Source: Mycolicibacterium palauense
GTDB taxonomy: Bacteria > Actinomycetota > Actinomycetes > Mycobacteriales > Mycobacteriaceae
Assembly (NCBI RefSeq): GCF_002592005.1
Contig: NZ_NVQF01000055.1
Location: forward strand, 1-41,720
Length of the DNA: 41,720 nucleotides
Reading direction: 5' to 3'
Position numbers and translations under genes: made by a program. The notes below the pieces were generated by a model. It was given only the letters and a program-made list of their open reading frames with translations. It was not told the DNA's origin and made no database searches. This document shows positions 22,871-30,734 of this stretch, in pieces (within the stretch, counting starts at the first letter, position 1; each line of letters starts with the position of its first letter).

Positions 22871-25800
22871 TCAGGACGGCCGCAGCGGCGCGGGACTCCA
22901 CCACCCGCTGCGGGTGGTGGTGCCCAGATCCAGCCGCGCCGGCCTTGCCTGCGGATAGAACTGGGACAGGCGTTGCAGCGAGCCCCAGTCGCGGAACCAG
23001 TCGTCCCTGAGATACGTCGGCACCGTCGTCGCGCGGAACAGCAGCTCGCTGATGCCCAGCGGGCCTCCGCCGAGGTAGTCCATCACCGGCGAGTTGGCCT
23101 CGGCGCCGAAGCGGTCGGGCAGGATCCGCCACTTGGGCACCTCGATCACCCCGTTCCGGTGGTCGAACGGGCGCTGGCACGGGAACGCCAGGCCCACCAG
23201 CCAGTCCAGCAGCACCGGGTCCTGCGAGCCGACGACCTCCTGCAGGGTCCGCAGCTGCGGGATGCGCGGCGGGGTCAATGCGATCCAGTGCTGCGGGGCC
23301 AGGTCGTCGTCGGAGGCGACCAGCCGGATGCGGGTGGCCTCGGCCGGGATGGAGTCCAGCGGCGCCCGCAGATTGCGCCAGGCCGGCGCGGCGCCGATGT
23401 CGCCGAAGGTGAGCGATCCGCCCGGGCGCGGGTCGTCCCCGCCGGCGTCGGTGGCCCACTGCACCTGGACCTCGTCGGGGTCGAACCGGCCGGCCGCGGA
23501 GACCACCAGCAGCGGGGTGCCGTCGCGCGGCGGCAGCCGGTACCACGCCGAGCGCAGCGCCGCGGGCTGCTGCACCCCGGAACTCCAGCTGCCCAGCACG
23601 GGGGTGGTCCTGGGGTCCAACCCGAACGGCAGCCGGGCCCGCGAACCGTTGATACCGGTGGTGGCGGTGGTGCCGCCCTCGGTGCCGGCCTCGGCGTCGG
23701 CGTCCGTGCCGCCGTCGGTGTCGGCGAAGTTGTCGGCCACGGAGTCCTCGGTCACCGGGTCGGCCGAGACGTCCGACGGGATCCCGTCGGGGGAGAAGCC
23801 CCGGGAGGCCTCCGCACCCAGCGCGTCGCCCGCCGGCACCCCGATCGGCTGCAGCATCCCCTCGTTGGGGTTCTGCTCGACGAGCACGTCGGTGGCCAGT
23901 CCGCAGGTCTTCCCGGTCAGCGCCTGAAGATTGGACCGGCCCACCGACCACGCCGGGTACTGGGCGGTCATGCCCAGCGTCAGCGACAACACCTCGAAGA
24001 AGACCAGCAGCCAGGCGGCGATGGCCAGCGGGGAGTGCAGCAGCCGGCCCATCCGGGTGGGTCGCCACGGGCGTTCACCACGGGAGGAGAAGTGGAACAC
24101 CGCCGCCAGGATCAGCGTCAGGACCGACAGGCCGATCAGGACGGTGGCGAAGGCGAAGTGCCACTCGGGGAACTGGTTCGACCACGGCACACCGAAGTTG
24201 GACACGTACCACCAGCCGTTGACGCTGGCGAACGCCAGCGCCAACGCGAACAGCACCACCGCCGCGAACACGGTGCGGTTGCGCCGCGATTTCATCGCGT
24301 GCGCGGTGACCGCGACGGCGGCCAGCGCCCCCAGCGATCCGGCCAGGCCGGCGAACACCCCGAAGTGGTGGGTCCACTTGGTGGGGGTGAACATCATCGC
24401 CAGGAACGAGATGATCGTGATGCCGATGATGCGGCGGCTGGGCCCGGTCGCGGTCCCGGGGATGTGGTTCTTGCGCAGCGACATCGCCACCGACACCGCC
24501 AGCGCCACCAGCAGTGCCAGCACCGCGAACCGGCGCGCCACCGAGCCGTCGGGGGTGGCCAGGAACAGTCGCTCGTAGCGGGTGTGTTCGTCGAACCAGC
24601 TCAGGCTGGGGCCGACCAGCGACTTGAAGGAGCTGGCCTGGATCTCCCCGACGAAGGTCTGGTCCCGGAAGATCAGGATCGAGGTGACGGTGATGGCGGC
24701 CAGGATCGGCGCCAGCAGCGGCCACAGACCGAACTGGCCGGAGCGCCGGTGCAGGATGGTGCGCAGCGGGCCGATGGCCACCAGCAGCGCGCCGATCGAG
24801 GCGATGCCCGTGGGGCCGGAGAACAACGTCAGCGCGCCGATGATGCAGGCCACCGCGACCGGCAGCAGCCGGCTGGTCGCCACCGCGCGCTCCACCGAGC
24901 ACCAGGTCAACAGGATGCCCAGGGCGATGATCGGTTCGGGGCGCAGGCCGTTGTTCAACGGCAGCCAGAAGGCCAGGAACATGCCCGCGGCGGTCCAGCG
25001 CGCCGCGGTGGACAGCTTGACGGCGTGTCCCAGCCGCGGGATGACCTCGCGGCTGATCACCCACCAGCACGCCAGCGCCATCACCAGGGTGGGCAGCCGC
25101 ATCCAGACGCTGGCCGTGCTCACGTGCGCCCACAGCGCCAGCAGGTCGTAGTACCAGCCGAACGGCGACTCCGGGGTACCGAACCAGCGGTAGTAGTTGG
25201 CCATGTAGCCGGCGTGCTCGGAGACCCGGGCCATGGTCAGGATGTAGCCGTCGTCGGAGGTGTTGGCGCCGACGAAGTGCCACCAGACCAGCACCGCGGT
25301 CACCAGCCCGTCCAGCGGCGTCATCGACCACCAGCGCGGCGGCAGGAATCGTCGGTGGCGCATCCCGTCGGCGGTGTCGAGCACGTGCAGCGCCACCAGC
25401 GCGGCGGCCGTCATGACGAGCCCGACGATCATGGCGACGAGCTTCAGCAGGGTCGGGGAGCTGCTGTAGCGGGTGTCGATGGTGGCCGAGAACGTCAGGC
25501 CCGGCGGGGCGGGCCCGGACAGGTCGGTGAAGACACCGACGATCTGCGGCCGGAAGTCGTAGCCGCCGCGTTCGCCGCGCAGCGGCGCGCTCGGATCGTC
25601 GGGGTCGGACTCGGTGGAGTCGGCCATGGTCAGGCCGACGAACTCGGCGGTGACCTTGTCGGCGTGGGCGCTGAACACCAGCCGCTGGCACTGCGGGCTG
25701 AGCACCGCGCTCATCGGCGCCACCACCACCGGGGTGTTGCGCACCACGACCACGAGGTTGTTGTTGGCGCGCTCGATGAGCAGGCCGCGATCGACGGCCT

Positions 25801-26101
25801 TGGGCGCCTGCTTGGGCACGGTGGACAGCAGCACGGTCCGCGAGGCGCTGCCGGGACCGGTCAGGCCGGCCGCCACCTGGCAGGGCACCGTGATCTCCAG
25901 ATCGGTGGGGACATAGGAGATCAGCGGTGCGGTGACGCTGTCGAGCACGCCGTTCTGCGGCCAGTTCAACTGGGCGGTGGTCTGTTTGACCGGCAGGAAC
26001 GGGGTGGCCAGTGCGAGCAGCACGCCGAGCAGGCCGGCGACGACCGCGACGATGCGCGCGGTCGCATACGGTGCCTCCACCGTGGAGGACGGGCTCGCCA
26101 C
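22871..26101 (-). CDS. embC: Arabinosyltransferase EmbC
   Basis: The Emb paralogue that lengthens the arabinan of lipoarabinomannan. From GTG 26101 the product is 1076 residues: first helix IVAVVAGLLGVLLALATPFL, N-terminal domain, catalytic loop TSDDGYILTMAR (Asp283), many helices including FTPTKWTHHFGVF, and a C-terminal carbohydrate-binding domain with the conserved end RSGWWSPAPLRP. An Asp/Glu/Thr-rich loop near the Gly-Ile-Asn-Gly-Ser motif is longer than usual. The start is debatable. GTG 26101 has no ribosome-binding site but has TACCAT 8 bases before it. M. tuberculosis EmbC starts about 18 residues earlier, and here only a CTG (26140) fits that position; it overlaps the aftA stop as CTGA and has AAGGA upstream. 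No ATG, GTG or TTG exists between them. Confidence 0.95.
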   Translation of the reverse strand: MASPSSTVEAPYATARIVAVVAGLLGVLLALATPFLPVKQTTAQLNWPQNGVLDSVTAPLISYVPTDLEITVPCQVAAGLTGPGSASRTVLLSTVPKQAPKAVDRGLLIERANNNLVVVVRNTPVVVAPMSAVLSPQCQRLVFSAHADKVTAEFVGLTMADSTESDPDDPSAPLRGERGGYDFRPQIVGVFTDLSGPAPPGLTFSATIDTRYSSSPTLLKLVAMIVGLVMTAAALVALHVLDTADGMRHRRFLPPRWWSMTPLDGLVTAVLVWWHFVGANTSDDGYILTMARVSEHAGYMANYYRWFGTPESPFGWYYDLLALWAHVSTASVWMRLPTLVMALACWWVISREVIPRLGHAVKLSTAARWTAAGMFLAFWLPLNNGLRPEPIIALGILLTWCSVERAVATSRLLPVAVACIIGALTLFSGPTGIASIGALLVAIGPLRTILHRRSGQFGLWPLLAPILAAITVTSILIFRDQTFVGEIQASSFKSLVGPSLSWFDEHTRYERLFLATPDGSVARRFAVLALLVALAVSVAMSLRKNHIPGTATGPSRRIIGITIISFLAMMFTPTKWTHHFGVFAGLAGSLGALAAVAVTAHAMKSRRNRTVFAAVVLFALALAFASVNGWWYVSNFGVPWSNQFPEWHFAFATVLIGLSVLTLILAAVFHFSSRGERPWRPTRMGRLLHSPLAIAAWLLVFFEVLSLTLGMTAQYPAWSVGRSNLQALTGKTCGLATDVLVEQNPNEGMLQPIGVPAGDALGAEASRGFSPDGIPSDVSADPVTEDSVADNFADTDGGTDADAEAGTEGGTTATTGINGSRARLPFGLDPRTTPVLGSWSSGVQQPAALRSAWYRLPPRDGTPLLVVSAAGRFDPDEVQVQWATDAGGDDPRPGGSLTFGDIGAAPAWRNLRAPLDSIPAEATRIRLVASDDDLAPQHWIALTPPRIPQLRTLQEVVGSQDPVLLDWLVGLAFPCQRPFDHRNGVIEVPKWRILPDRFGAEANSPVMDYLGGGPLGISELLFRATTVPTYLRDDWFRDWGSLQRLSQFYPQARPARLDLGTTTRSGWWSPAPLRPS
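26074..26088. repeat. Palindrome in the 5' coding end of embC
   Basis: CCTCCAC-C-GTGGAGG is a perfect 7-base inverted repeat with a 1-base centre. It begins 13 bases into embC from GTG 26101 and contains a second in-frame GTG (26080). In RNA the arms would need to open slightly to form a loop. It could affect initiation or be coincidental. Confidence 0.4.
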
Positions 26102-26109
26102 GGAGGTAG

Positions 26110-26115
26110 ATGGTA
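26110..26115 (-). promoter_or_regulatory. Candidate leaderless -10 box for embC
   Basis: TACCAT on the reverse strand ends 8 bases before GTG 26101, in the 35-base gap after the aftA stop. It is the same hexamer and spacing as at embA. Confidence 0.5.
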
Positions 26116-26136
26116 TCGGTCCGGAGCCGGGGCCCG

Positions 26137-28095
26137 TCAGGCTCGGGTCCTTACGGCCAGCACGAACGGGCCGATCTCGGTGACCGTGAACTGCGGGCCG
26201 TCGAACAGGGCCGCGTCGAGATCGACGGTGTAGCGCCGCACGTTGGGCTGGTTGGGGTAGACGTCCTCGGCCAGCCGCAGGGTGTAGGTGTCGTTCGCGC
26301 CGCGGCGCATCAGGAACACCTGCGGCGGGCGCCACGGCAGCGCGTCGAGCTCATCGATGAACTGCCGGTAGGTGTCCAGGTCGGCCCAGCTCTCGATCGC
26401 CGCGGCCCGGGCGTCGAACTGTGCCAGCGGGTTGGCGTAATGCGAGGTCAGCCCCTGGAAGCCCAGGTAGGGGTACAACGCCAGGAAGCCGTAGTCGGCG
26501 GTCAGGACCACCGTCTGGTCGCGCGGCCGGTCGCCGGTGGCGGCCATGATGGCGGCGTCGATCTCGGGATAGAACTTCTCCGATCCCGGGGGGCGCCGGT
26601 CGCCGCGCTGGCCGTACCCGTCGGTGTCGGTGTAGGCGACGGCCAGGTCCGGGCGCAGCACGTCGGGAATGTCCTGGCTGAACGCCATGCCGCCGGCCAG
26701 CCCGATCACCGCGGCGATGGGGATCATCGTGCGGCCCCAGCGGCGCGCCGCCGCCAGGGTCACCTCGATGAACCCGAAGGCGCCCGCCGCGGCCAGCAGC
26801 GTGGTCAGGGTCGGCTGCAGCCGGAAGGACAGCAGGGTGGTGCCCACCAGCGTCGTGATCATCGACAACAGCGACCACAGGTAGACGGTGAGCACCGCGA
26901 TCGCCAGCGCCCCCGCCCGCACCGAGGAGCGTGCCCGCACCACCAGCCAGATGGTGCCCAGCATGCACAGGGCGCCCAGCAGCGAGAACTGCAGCATCGG
27001 GAAGGTCAGCACGGCCCCGTCGGCGGGCAGGTAGTGCTGGGCGCTGCCGGTGTCCGACAGCGGTTCGCCGGCCGCCCGCACCAGGAACGGCAGCCAGGTG
27101 GTCAGGGCGATCGCGACCGCGAGCACCCCCATCACCGCCAGCCGCAGAATCGGATCCCAGGACCGCCGGGCCAGCGCCGCCACCACCGCCATCACCGCGA
27201 CGGTCAGGGCCGACAACCCCAGCAGCAGCGTGTAGAACGTCGCCGTGACACCGAGGAAGACGCCGACACCCACCACCGCCGCCCACCCCGCGGAGCGGCC
27301 CGCCCCGGCGGCTCGGCCGTGGGCCGACAGGCCCGACCATGCCAGCACGAAGACCGGCGGCAGCAGCACCGTGATCATCGCGGCGTAGGGCTCCGGGGAG
27401 GCGTAGGCCATGGTCACCGCGGCGGTCGCGGCGGTGACCACCAGTGCGTATTCGAAGCGCACCAGCCTGGTCCACAGCACGAAGGCCAGGACCACCGCCA
27501 CCGCGATCGAGGTGATCGCGTACGGCTTGAACATCTCCCAGGCCGGTGTGCCCGTCAGCGCCGCGGCGCGCCCGCCGAGCCAGAACCAGCCCGGGGGATA
27601 GAACGGGGGCAGGCCGGCATAGGTCATGTCCCGAAGCGCGGCGCTGTCGGCCAGGCGGGTCAGGTACTCGGTGCGGAACTGCTGATCCACCGAGATGCCG
27701 AACAGATACAGCTTGGTGGCACCCAACGGCATCCCGAGGGTGGCGATCACGAAGGCGGACAGGAACAGCACCGCCCCCAGGCGGGCCGGCAGGTGCCGGC
27801 CCCGTCGCCACAGCCAGCCCGCGCCGAGCAGGCCGGCCAGCGACACGAACTGCCCGACGGTGGTCAGCGCGTGCAGCTGGTTGCTCGACGGGAACGCCGG
27901 CCATTCGACCCGGCCGATCGCGGCCAGCGCCACCACCGAGACCAGCACGGCCAGCAGCGCGGCGACCACCAGGTGGCCGACGGTGATCGCGGCGTTGCGC
28001 CAGGGCCGGGTACCGGTGGGGGCTTCAGTCCCGTCCCCGGTCCCGCCCCCGGTCCCGTCGCCGGCGGGAGCCGCCATCGTGTCGGTGGTCTGCAT
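26137..28095 (-). CDS. aftA: Galactan 5-O-arabinofuranosyltransferase AftA
   Basis: Adds the first arabinofuranose residues from decaprenyl-phospho-arabinose to the galactan chain, priming arabinan synthesis. The 652-residue GT-C membrane protein starts with a Gly/Thr-rich cytoplasmic tail (about residues 1-32), then about a dozen membrane helices, and a periplasmic C-terminal domain (about 480-652). The first large loop carries KLYLFGISVDQQFRTEYLTR, the conserved acidic loop of the family, and PPFYPPGWFW follows. ATG 28095 lies 3 bases after the dprE2 stop, so the two are coupled. The stop at 26137 lies 35 bases before the likely embC start. Confidence 0.95.
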   Translation of the reverse strand: MQTTDTMAAPAGDGTGGGTGDGTEAPTGTRPWRNAAITVGHLVVAALLAVLVSVVALAAIGRVEWPAFPSSNQLHALTTVGQFVSLAGLLGAGWLWRRGRHLPARLGAVLFLSAFVIATLGMPLGATKLYLFGISVDQQFRTEYLTRLADSAALRDMTYAGLPPFYPPGWFWLGGRAAALTGTPAWEMFKPYAITSIAVAVVLAFVLWTRLVRFEYALVVTAATAAVTMAYASPEPYAAMITVLLPPVFVLAWSGLSAHGRAAGAGRSAGWAAVVGVGVFLGVTATFYTLLLGLSALTVAVMAVVAALARRSWDPILRLAVMGVLAVAIALTTWLPFLVRAAGEPLSDTGSAQHYLPADGAVLTFPMLQFSLLGALCMLGTIWLVVRARSSVRAGALAIAVLTVYLWSLLSMITTLVGTTLLSFRLQPTLTTLLAAAGAFGFIEVTLAAARRWGRTMIPIAAVIGLAGGMAFSQDIPDVLRPDLAVAYTDTDGYGQRGDRRPPGSEKFYPEIDAAIMAATGDRPRDQTVVLTADYGFLALYPYLGFQGLTSHYANPLAQFDARAAAIESWADLDTYRQFIDELDALPWRPPQVFLMRRGANDTYTLRLAEDVYPNQPNVRRYTVDLDAALFDGPQFTVTEIGPFVLAVRTRA

Positions 28096-28098
28096 GCC

Positions 28099-28872
28099 CT
28101 AGATCGGCAGCCGGCGGAACAGGGGCCGCGGGACGTGGCGCAGCACCATCATCACGTAGCGGAACGCACCGGGGGCCCAGACCAGCTCCTTGCCCTTGGC
28201 CGCCGAGGTGACCGCCAGGTTGGCGACGTACTCCTTGTCGACGGTGAGCGGGGCCTCCTTGACGTGGGCGCTCATCCGGGTACGGACCTGCCCGGGTCGG
28301 ATCACCAGAACCCGAACGTTGAACGGGCGCAGGGCTTCCCCGAGGCCGAGGTAGAAGCCGTCGAGGCCCGCCTTGGTGGAGCCGTAGACGAAGTTGGAGC
28401 GGCGCACCCGTTCGCCGGCGGCCGAGCTCATCGCGATGATCTGCCCGTGGCCCTGCCCGCGCATCTTCTCACCGATCAGTACGCCGACGGAAACGGCTGC
28501 GGTGTAGTTGATCTCGGCGATCTGGACGGCCTTGCGCTGGTTCTGCCACAGTTCCTCGGCGTCGCCGAGCAGGCCGAATGCGACGATCGCGACGTCGATG
28601 TCGCCGGCGTCCGCGGCGCTCCAGCACTGCTCGATCACCGCGGGGTGGGTGTCGGGCTTGGTGGCGTCGAAGTCGATGACCTGTACCGATTTCGCCCCGG
28701 CGGCCCGCATCTGGGCGACGGCGTCGTCGCGCAGCGGATCCCCGGGCAGGGCGGCCAGGATGATCTGCGCCGGCGCGTCGCGCAGGTAGCGCTCGCAGAT
28801 GGCCAGTCCGATTTCGGAGGTGCCGCCGAGCACCAGGATCGTCTGCGGGTTGCCTACCGCGTCGAACACCAT
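28099..28872 (-). CDS. dprE2: DprE2, decaprenylphosphoryl-2-keto-ribose reductase
   Basis: An NADH-dependent short-chain dehydrogenase that reduces the keto intermediate made by DprE1 to decaprenyl-phospho-arabinose, the sole arabinose donor for the Emb and Aft enzymes. The 257-residue product has the nucleotide-binding GGTSEIG at residue 16, the catalytic Ser149/Ser150 region and Tyr163-x3-Lys167 in VYGSTKAG. It lacks a signal peptide. ATG 28872 starts 2 bases after the dprE1 stop. A much longer open frame extends upstream on this strand, but it only shadows dprE1. Confidence 0.96.
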   Translation of the reverse strand: MVFDAVGNPQTILVLGGTSEIGLAICERYLRDAPAQIILAALPGDPLRDDAVAQMRAAGAKSVQVIDFDATKPDTHPAVIEQCWSAADAGDIDVAIVAFGLLGDAEELWQNQRKAVQIAEINYTAAVSVGVLIGEKMRGQGHGQIIAMSSAAGERVRRSNFVYGSTKAGLDGFYLGLGEALRPFNVRVLVIRPGQVRTRMSAHVKEAPLTVDKEYVANLAVTSAAKGKELVWAPGAFRYVMMVLRHVPRPLFRRLPI

Positions 28873-28874
28873 AT

Positions 28875-30254
28875 CTAGGACAGCTCCAAGCGTCGGGCCA
28901 TGTCGGACATGAAGACACCGTCGGGATCGACCTTGCGGCGCACGGCGATCCACTCCTCGATGCGGGGATACATGGCGTGGAAGGTCTCGGCGGTGGTGCG
29001 CGAGTCCTTGGCGGTGTAGAGCCGGCCGCCGAACTCCAGGACGCGGCGGTCCAGGCCGGCGAGGAACTCGCCGACCCCGGCCTTGATCGGGAAGTCCAGT
29101 GCGACGTTCCAGCCCCGCATCGGGAAGCTCAGCGGCGCCTGACTTCCCGGGCCGAACAGCTTGAACACGTTGAGGAACGAGTAGTGCCCGGAGGCCTGGA
29201 TGTCGACGATGATCCGCTTGAACTCGTCGACCGCTTCGGTGGGCACCACGAACTGGTACTGGGCGAAACCGGCCGGCCCGTAGGCCCGGTTCCACTCCCC
29301 GAACATGTCCAGCGGGTGGTAGAACTGCGTCAGGTTCTGCACCTTGTTGCGGTAGGTGCCCGACTTGCGGTACCAGAGCTCGCCGATCGGGGTGAAGGTG
29401 AACCTGTTGGCCAGCCCGTTCGGGAACACGTCGGGGAAGGTCAGCAGCTGGGGGGCATCGAACTTCAGCGGGTTCTTCTGCAGTTTCGGCGGCAGCTGGT
29501 CCAGCCGGGCCAGCGAGCCCCGCGAGATCGCGGCCCGGCCCAGTTTGGGGGGCGCGCTGATGGCGTCGAACCACGCCGAGGAGTAGGTGTAGTCGGCCTC
29601 GCTGCCGTCGCTGTGGAAGGCGATGGTCTCGTCGAGGGTCGCGGTGACGTCGCCGTCGGCGATGAAATAGGCCGTCTCCGTGGGGGTCATCGCCAGGGTG
29701 ACCCGCATGATGATCCCGGTCAGGCCGTTGCCGCCGACCGTCGCCCAGAACAGCGCGGTGTCCTCGTCGGAGCCTCCCGAGGGCGTCAATCGGCGGATCC
29801 GGCCGTCGGCGGTGAGCAGATCCATCGAGCGGACGTGATTGCCGAAACTGCCTGCGCTGTGATGGTTCTTGCCGTGGATGTCACAGGCGATGGCCCCGCC
29901 GACGGTCACCTGGCGGGTGCCCGGCAGCACCGGCACCCACAGCCCGAACGGCAGCGCCGCGCGCATCAGCTGGTCGAGGTTCACCCCGGCGTCGACGTCG
30001 ACGAGGGCGGTGTCGGCGTCGATCGAGTGGATTCGGTTCAGCGCGGGCATGTCGACGACCAGGCCGCCGCCGTTCTGGGCGTTGTCGCCGTAGGAGCGGC
30101 CCAGGCCGCGGGCCAGGACGCCGCGGCCCGGATCGTCGGCGGCGCGGACGACGGCCTTGACGATCTGTTCGGGATCCGAGGTGGTGAGCACGTCGGCCAT
30201 CGAGGGTGCGGTACGTCCCCAGCCGGTCAGCCGCCGTGTCGTGGTCGTGGACAT
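28875..30254 (-). CDS. dprE1: DprE1, decaprenylphosphoryl-ribose 2-oxidase, with Ala at the benzothiazinone-target position
   Basis: A FAD enzyme that oxidises decaprenyl-phospho-ribose, the first step of its epimerisation to the arabinose donor. The 459-residue product has the VAO/PCMH FAD domain: RGLGRSYGDNAQNGG, PGTRQVTVGGAIACDIHGKNHH, with His127 matching the flavin-linked His132 of M. tuberculosis. Lys416 (in YTAKDSRT) and Tyr312 match active-site Lys418 and Tyr314. The residue matching Cys387, which benzothiazinones modify covalently, is Ala385 here (GWNVALDFPI, codon at 29100-29102 on the complement). ATG 30254 has a short GAGG nearby and TACCCT 8 bases upstream. It starts the dprE1-dprE2-aftA-emb series. 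Confidence 0.97.
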   Translation of the reverse strand: MSTTTTRRLTGWGRTAPSMADVLTTSDPEQIVKAVVRAADDPGRGVLARGLGRSYGDNAQNGGGLVVDMPALNRIHSIDADTALVDVDAGVNLDQLMRAALPFGLWVPVLPGTRQVTVGGAIACDIHGKNHHSAGSFGNHVRSMDLLTADGRIRRLTPSGGSDEDTALFWATVGGNGLTGIIMRVTLAMTPTETAYFIADGDVTATLDETIAFHSDGSEADYTYSSAWFDAISAPPKLGRAAISRGSLARLDQLPPKLQKNPLKFDAPQLLTFPDVFPNGLANRFTFTPIGELWYRKSGTYRNKVQNLTQFYHPLDMFGEWNRAYGPAGFAQYQFVVPTEAVDEFKRIIVDIQASGHYSFLNVFKLFGPGSQAPLSFPMRGWNVALDFPIKAGVGEFLAGLDRRVLEFGGRLYTAKDSRTTAETFHAMYPRIEEWIAVRRKVDPDGVFMSDMARRLELS

Positions 30255-30262
30255 CGCCTCGT

Positions 30263-30268
30263 AGGGTA
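30263..30268 (-). promoter_or_regulatory. Candidate leaderless -10 box for dprE1
   Basis: TACCCT on the reverse strand ends 8 bases before ATG 30254, within the 32-base gap after the GtrA-like gene. GAGG also lies just before the ATG, so a short-leader transcript remains possible. Confidence 0.4.
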
Positions 30269-30286
30269 CCGCGCGGTCCCGGCGGG

Positions 30287-30700
30287 TCAGTGCGCGCGGA
30301 AGATGACGGCCCGCTGGACCACGAAGTTGATCACGGTGGCGGTGCCCTGCGCGATGACGAACGCGACGGGCACCGCCCAGTTGCGGTAGTCGGCCAGGTG
30401 GAGGACCAGATGGTTGAGTCCGACCTGCACGGAGAAGGTCAGCGCGTAGAGCACCATGACGGCCGCGAAGCGTCCGCGGTGCGGGGCGGCCTGAAACGTC
30501 CAGCGGCGGTTGATCAGGTAGGCGGTGATGGTGCCCACGACGAAGCTGGTCGCCTTGGCCAGATCCACCTGCACGCCGGCGCCCATGTAGAGCAGCACGT
30601 ACAGACCGAAGTCGACGACGGCCGCGAGCCCCCCGGTGACCAGAAATCGCAGCACCTGAACCTTCAGGCTCACGCGGGGGGTGGGGACGATTCCGGCCAT
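30287..30700 (-). CDS. GtrA-family small membrane protein, Rv3789 homologue
   Basis: A 137-residue protein with four predicted membrane helices (about 23-43, 50-72, 87-108, 115-133) and the GtrA signature FLVTGGLAAVVDFGLYVLL, then AYLINRRWTF and a C-terminal NFVVQRAVIF. In M. tuberculosis, Rv3789 next to dprE1 was proposed to reorient decaprenyl-phospho-arabinose across the membrane, or alternatively to act as an anchor that recruits other arabinan enzymes. Which applies is unsettled. ATG 30700 lacks a ribosome-binding site but has TACCAT 7 bases upstream. It is divergent from the HD gene, with only 34 bases between starts. dprE1 follows 32 bases after its stop. Confidence 0.92.
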   Translation of the reverse strand: MAGIVPTPRVSLKVQVLRFLVTGGLAAVVDFGLYVLLYMGAGVQVDLAKATSFVVGTITAYLINRRWTFQAAPHRGRFAAVMVLYALTFSVQVGLNHLVLHLADYRNWAVPVAFVIAQGTATVINFVVQRAVIFRAH

Positions 30701-30709
30701 CGCCGGAAT
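30690..30709. promoter_or_regulatory. Inverted repeat over the start of the GtrA-like gene
   Basis: ATTCCGGC (30690-30697) and GCCGGAAT (30702-30709) are exact inverted arms around CATC, which includes the reverse-strand start codon. It lies in the tight divergent region between the GtrA-like and HD genes. It could be an operator or an RNA hairpin at the 5' end. Confidence 0.4.
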
Positions 30710-30713
30710 GGTA
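30708..30713 (-). promoter_or_regulatory. Candidate leaderless -10 box for the GtrA-like gene
   Basis: TACCAT on the reverse strand ends 7 bases before ATG 30700. It is identical to the boxes before embC and embA. Confidence 0.5.
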
Positions 30714-30734
30714 CGTGGGCCGATGTGTAGCAGG

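Noticed and set aside
26141..26335. Extension of embC into the aftA coding region
   Set aside because: The extra residues are low-complexity Arg/Pro and lie entirely within aftA. M. tuberculosis EmbC has no such extension.
16549..28878. Forward-strand open frames of about 900-1150 residues opposite embB, embA, embC and aftA
   Set aside because: Their composition is dominated by Arg, Gln, Gly and His, a typical shadow of GC-rich reverse genes. The reverse strand holds the recognisable arabinosyltransferases.
28873..29574. Extension of dprE2 upstream into dprE1
   Set aside because: Out-of-frame shadow of dprE1. The conserved DprE2 start lies at 28872, two bases after the dprE1 stop.
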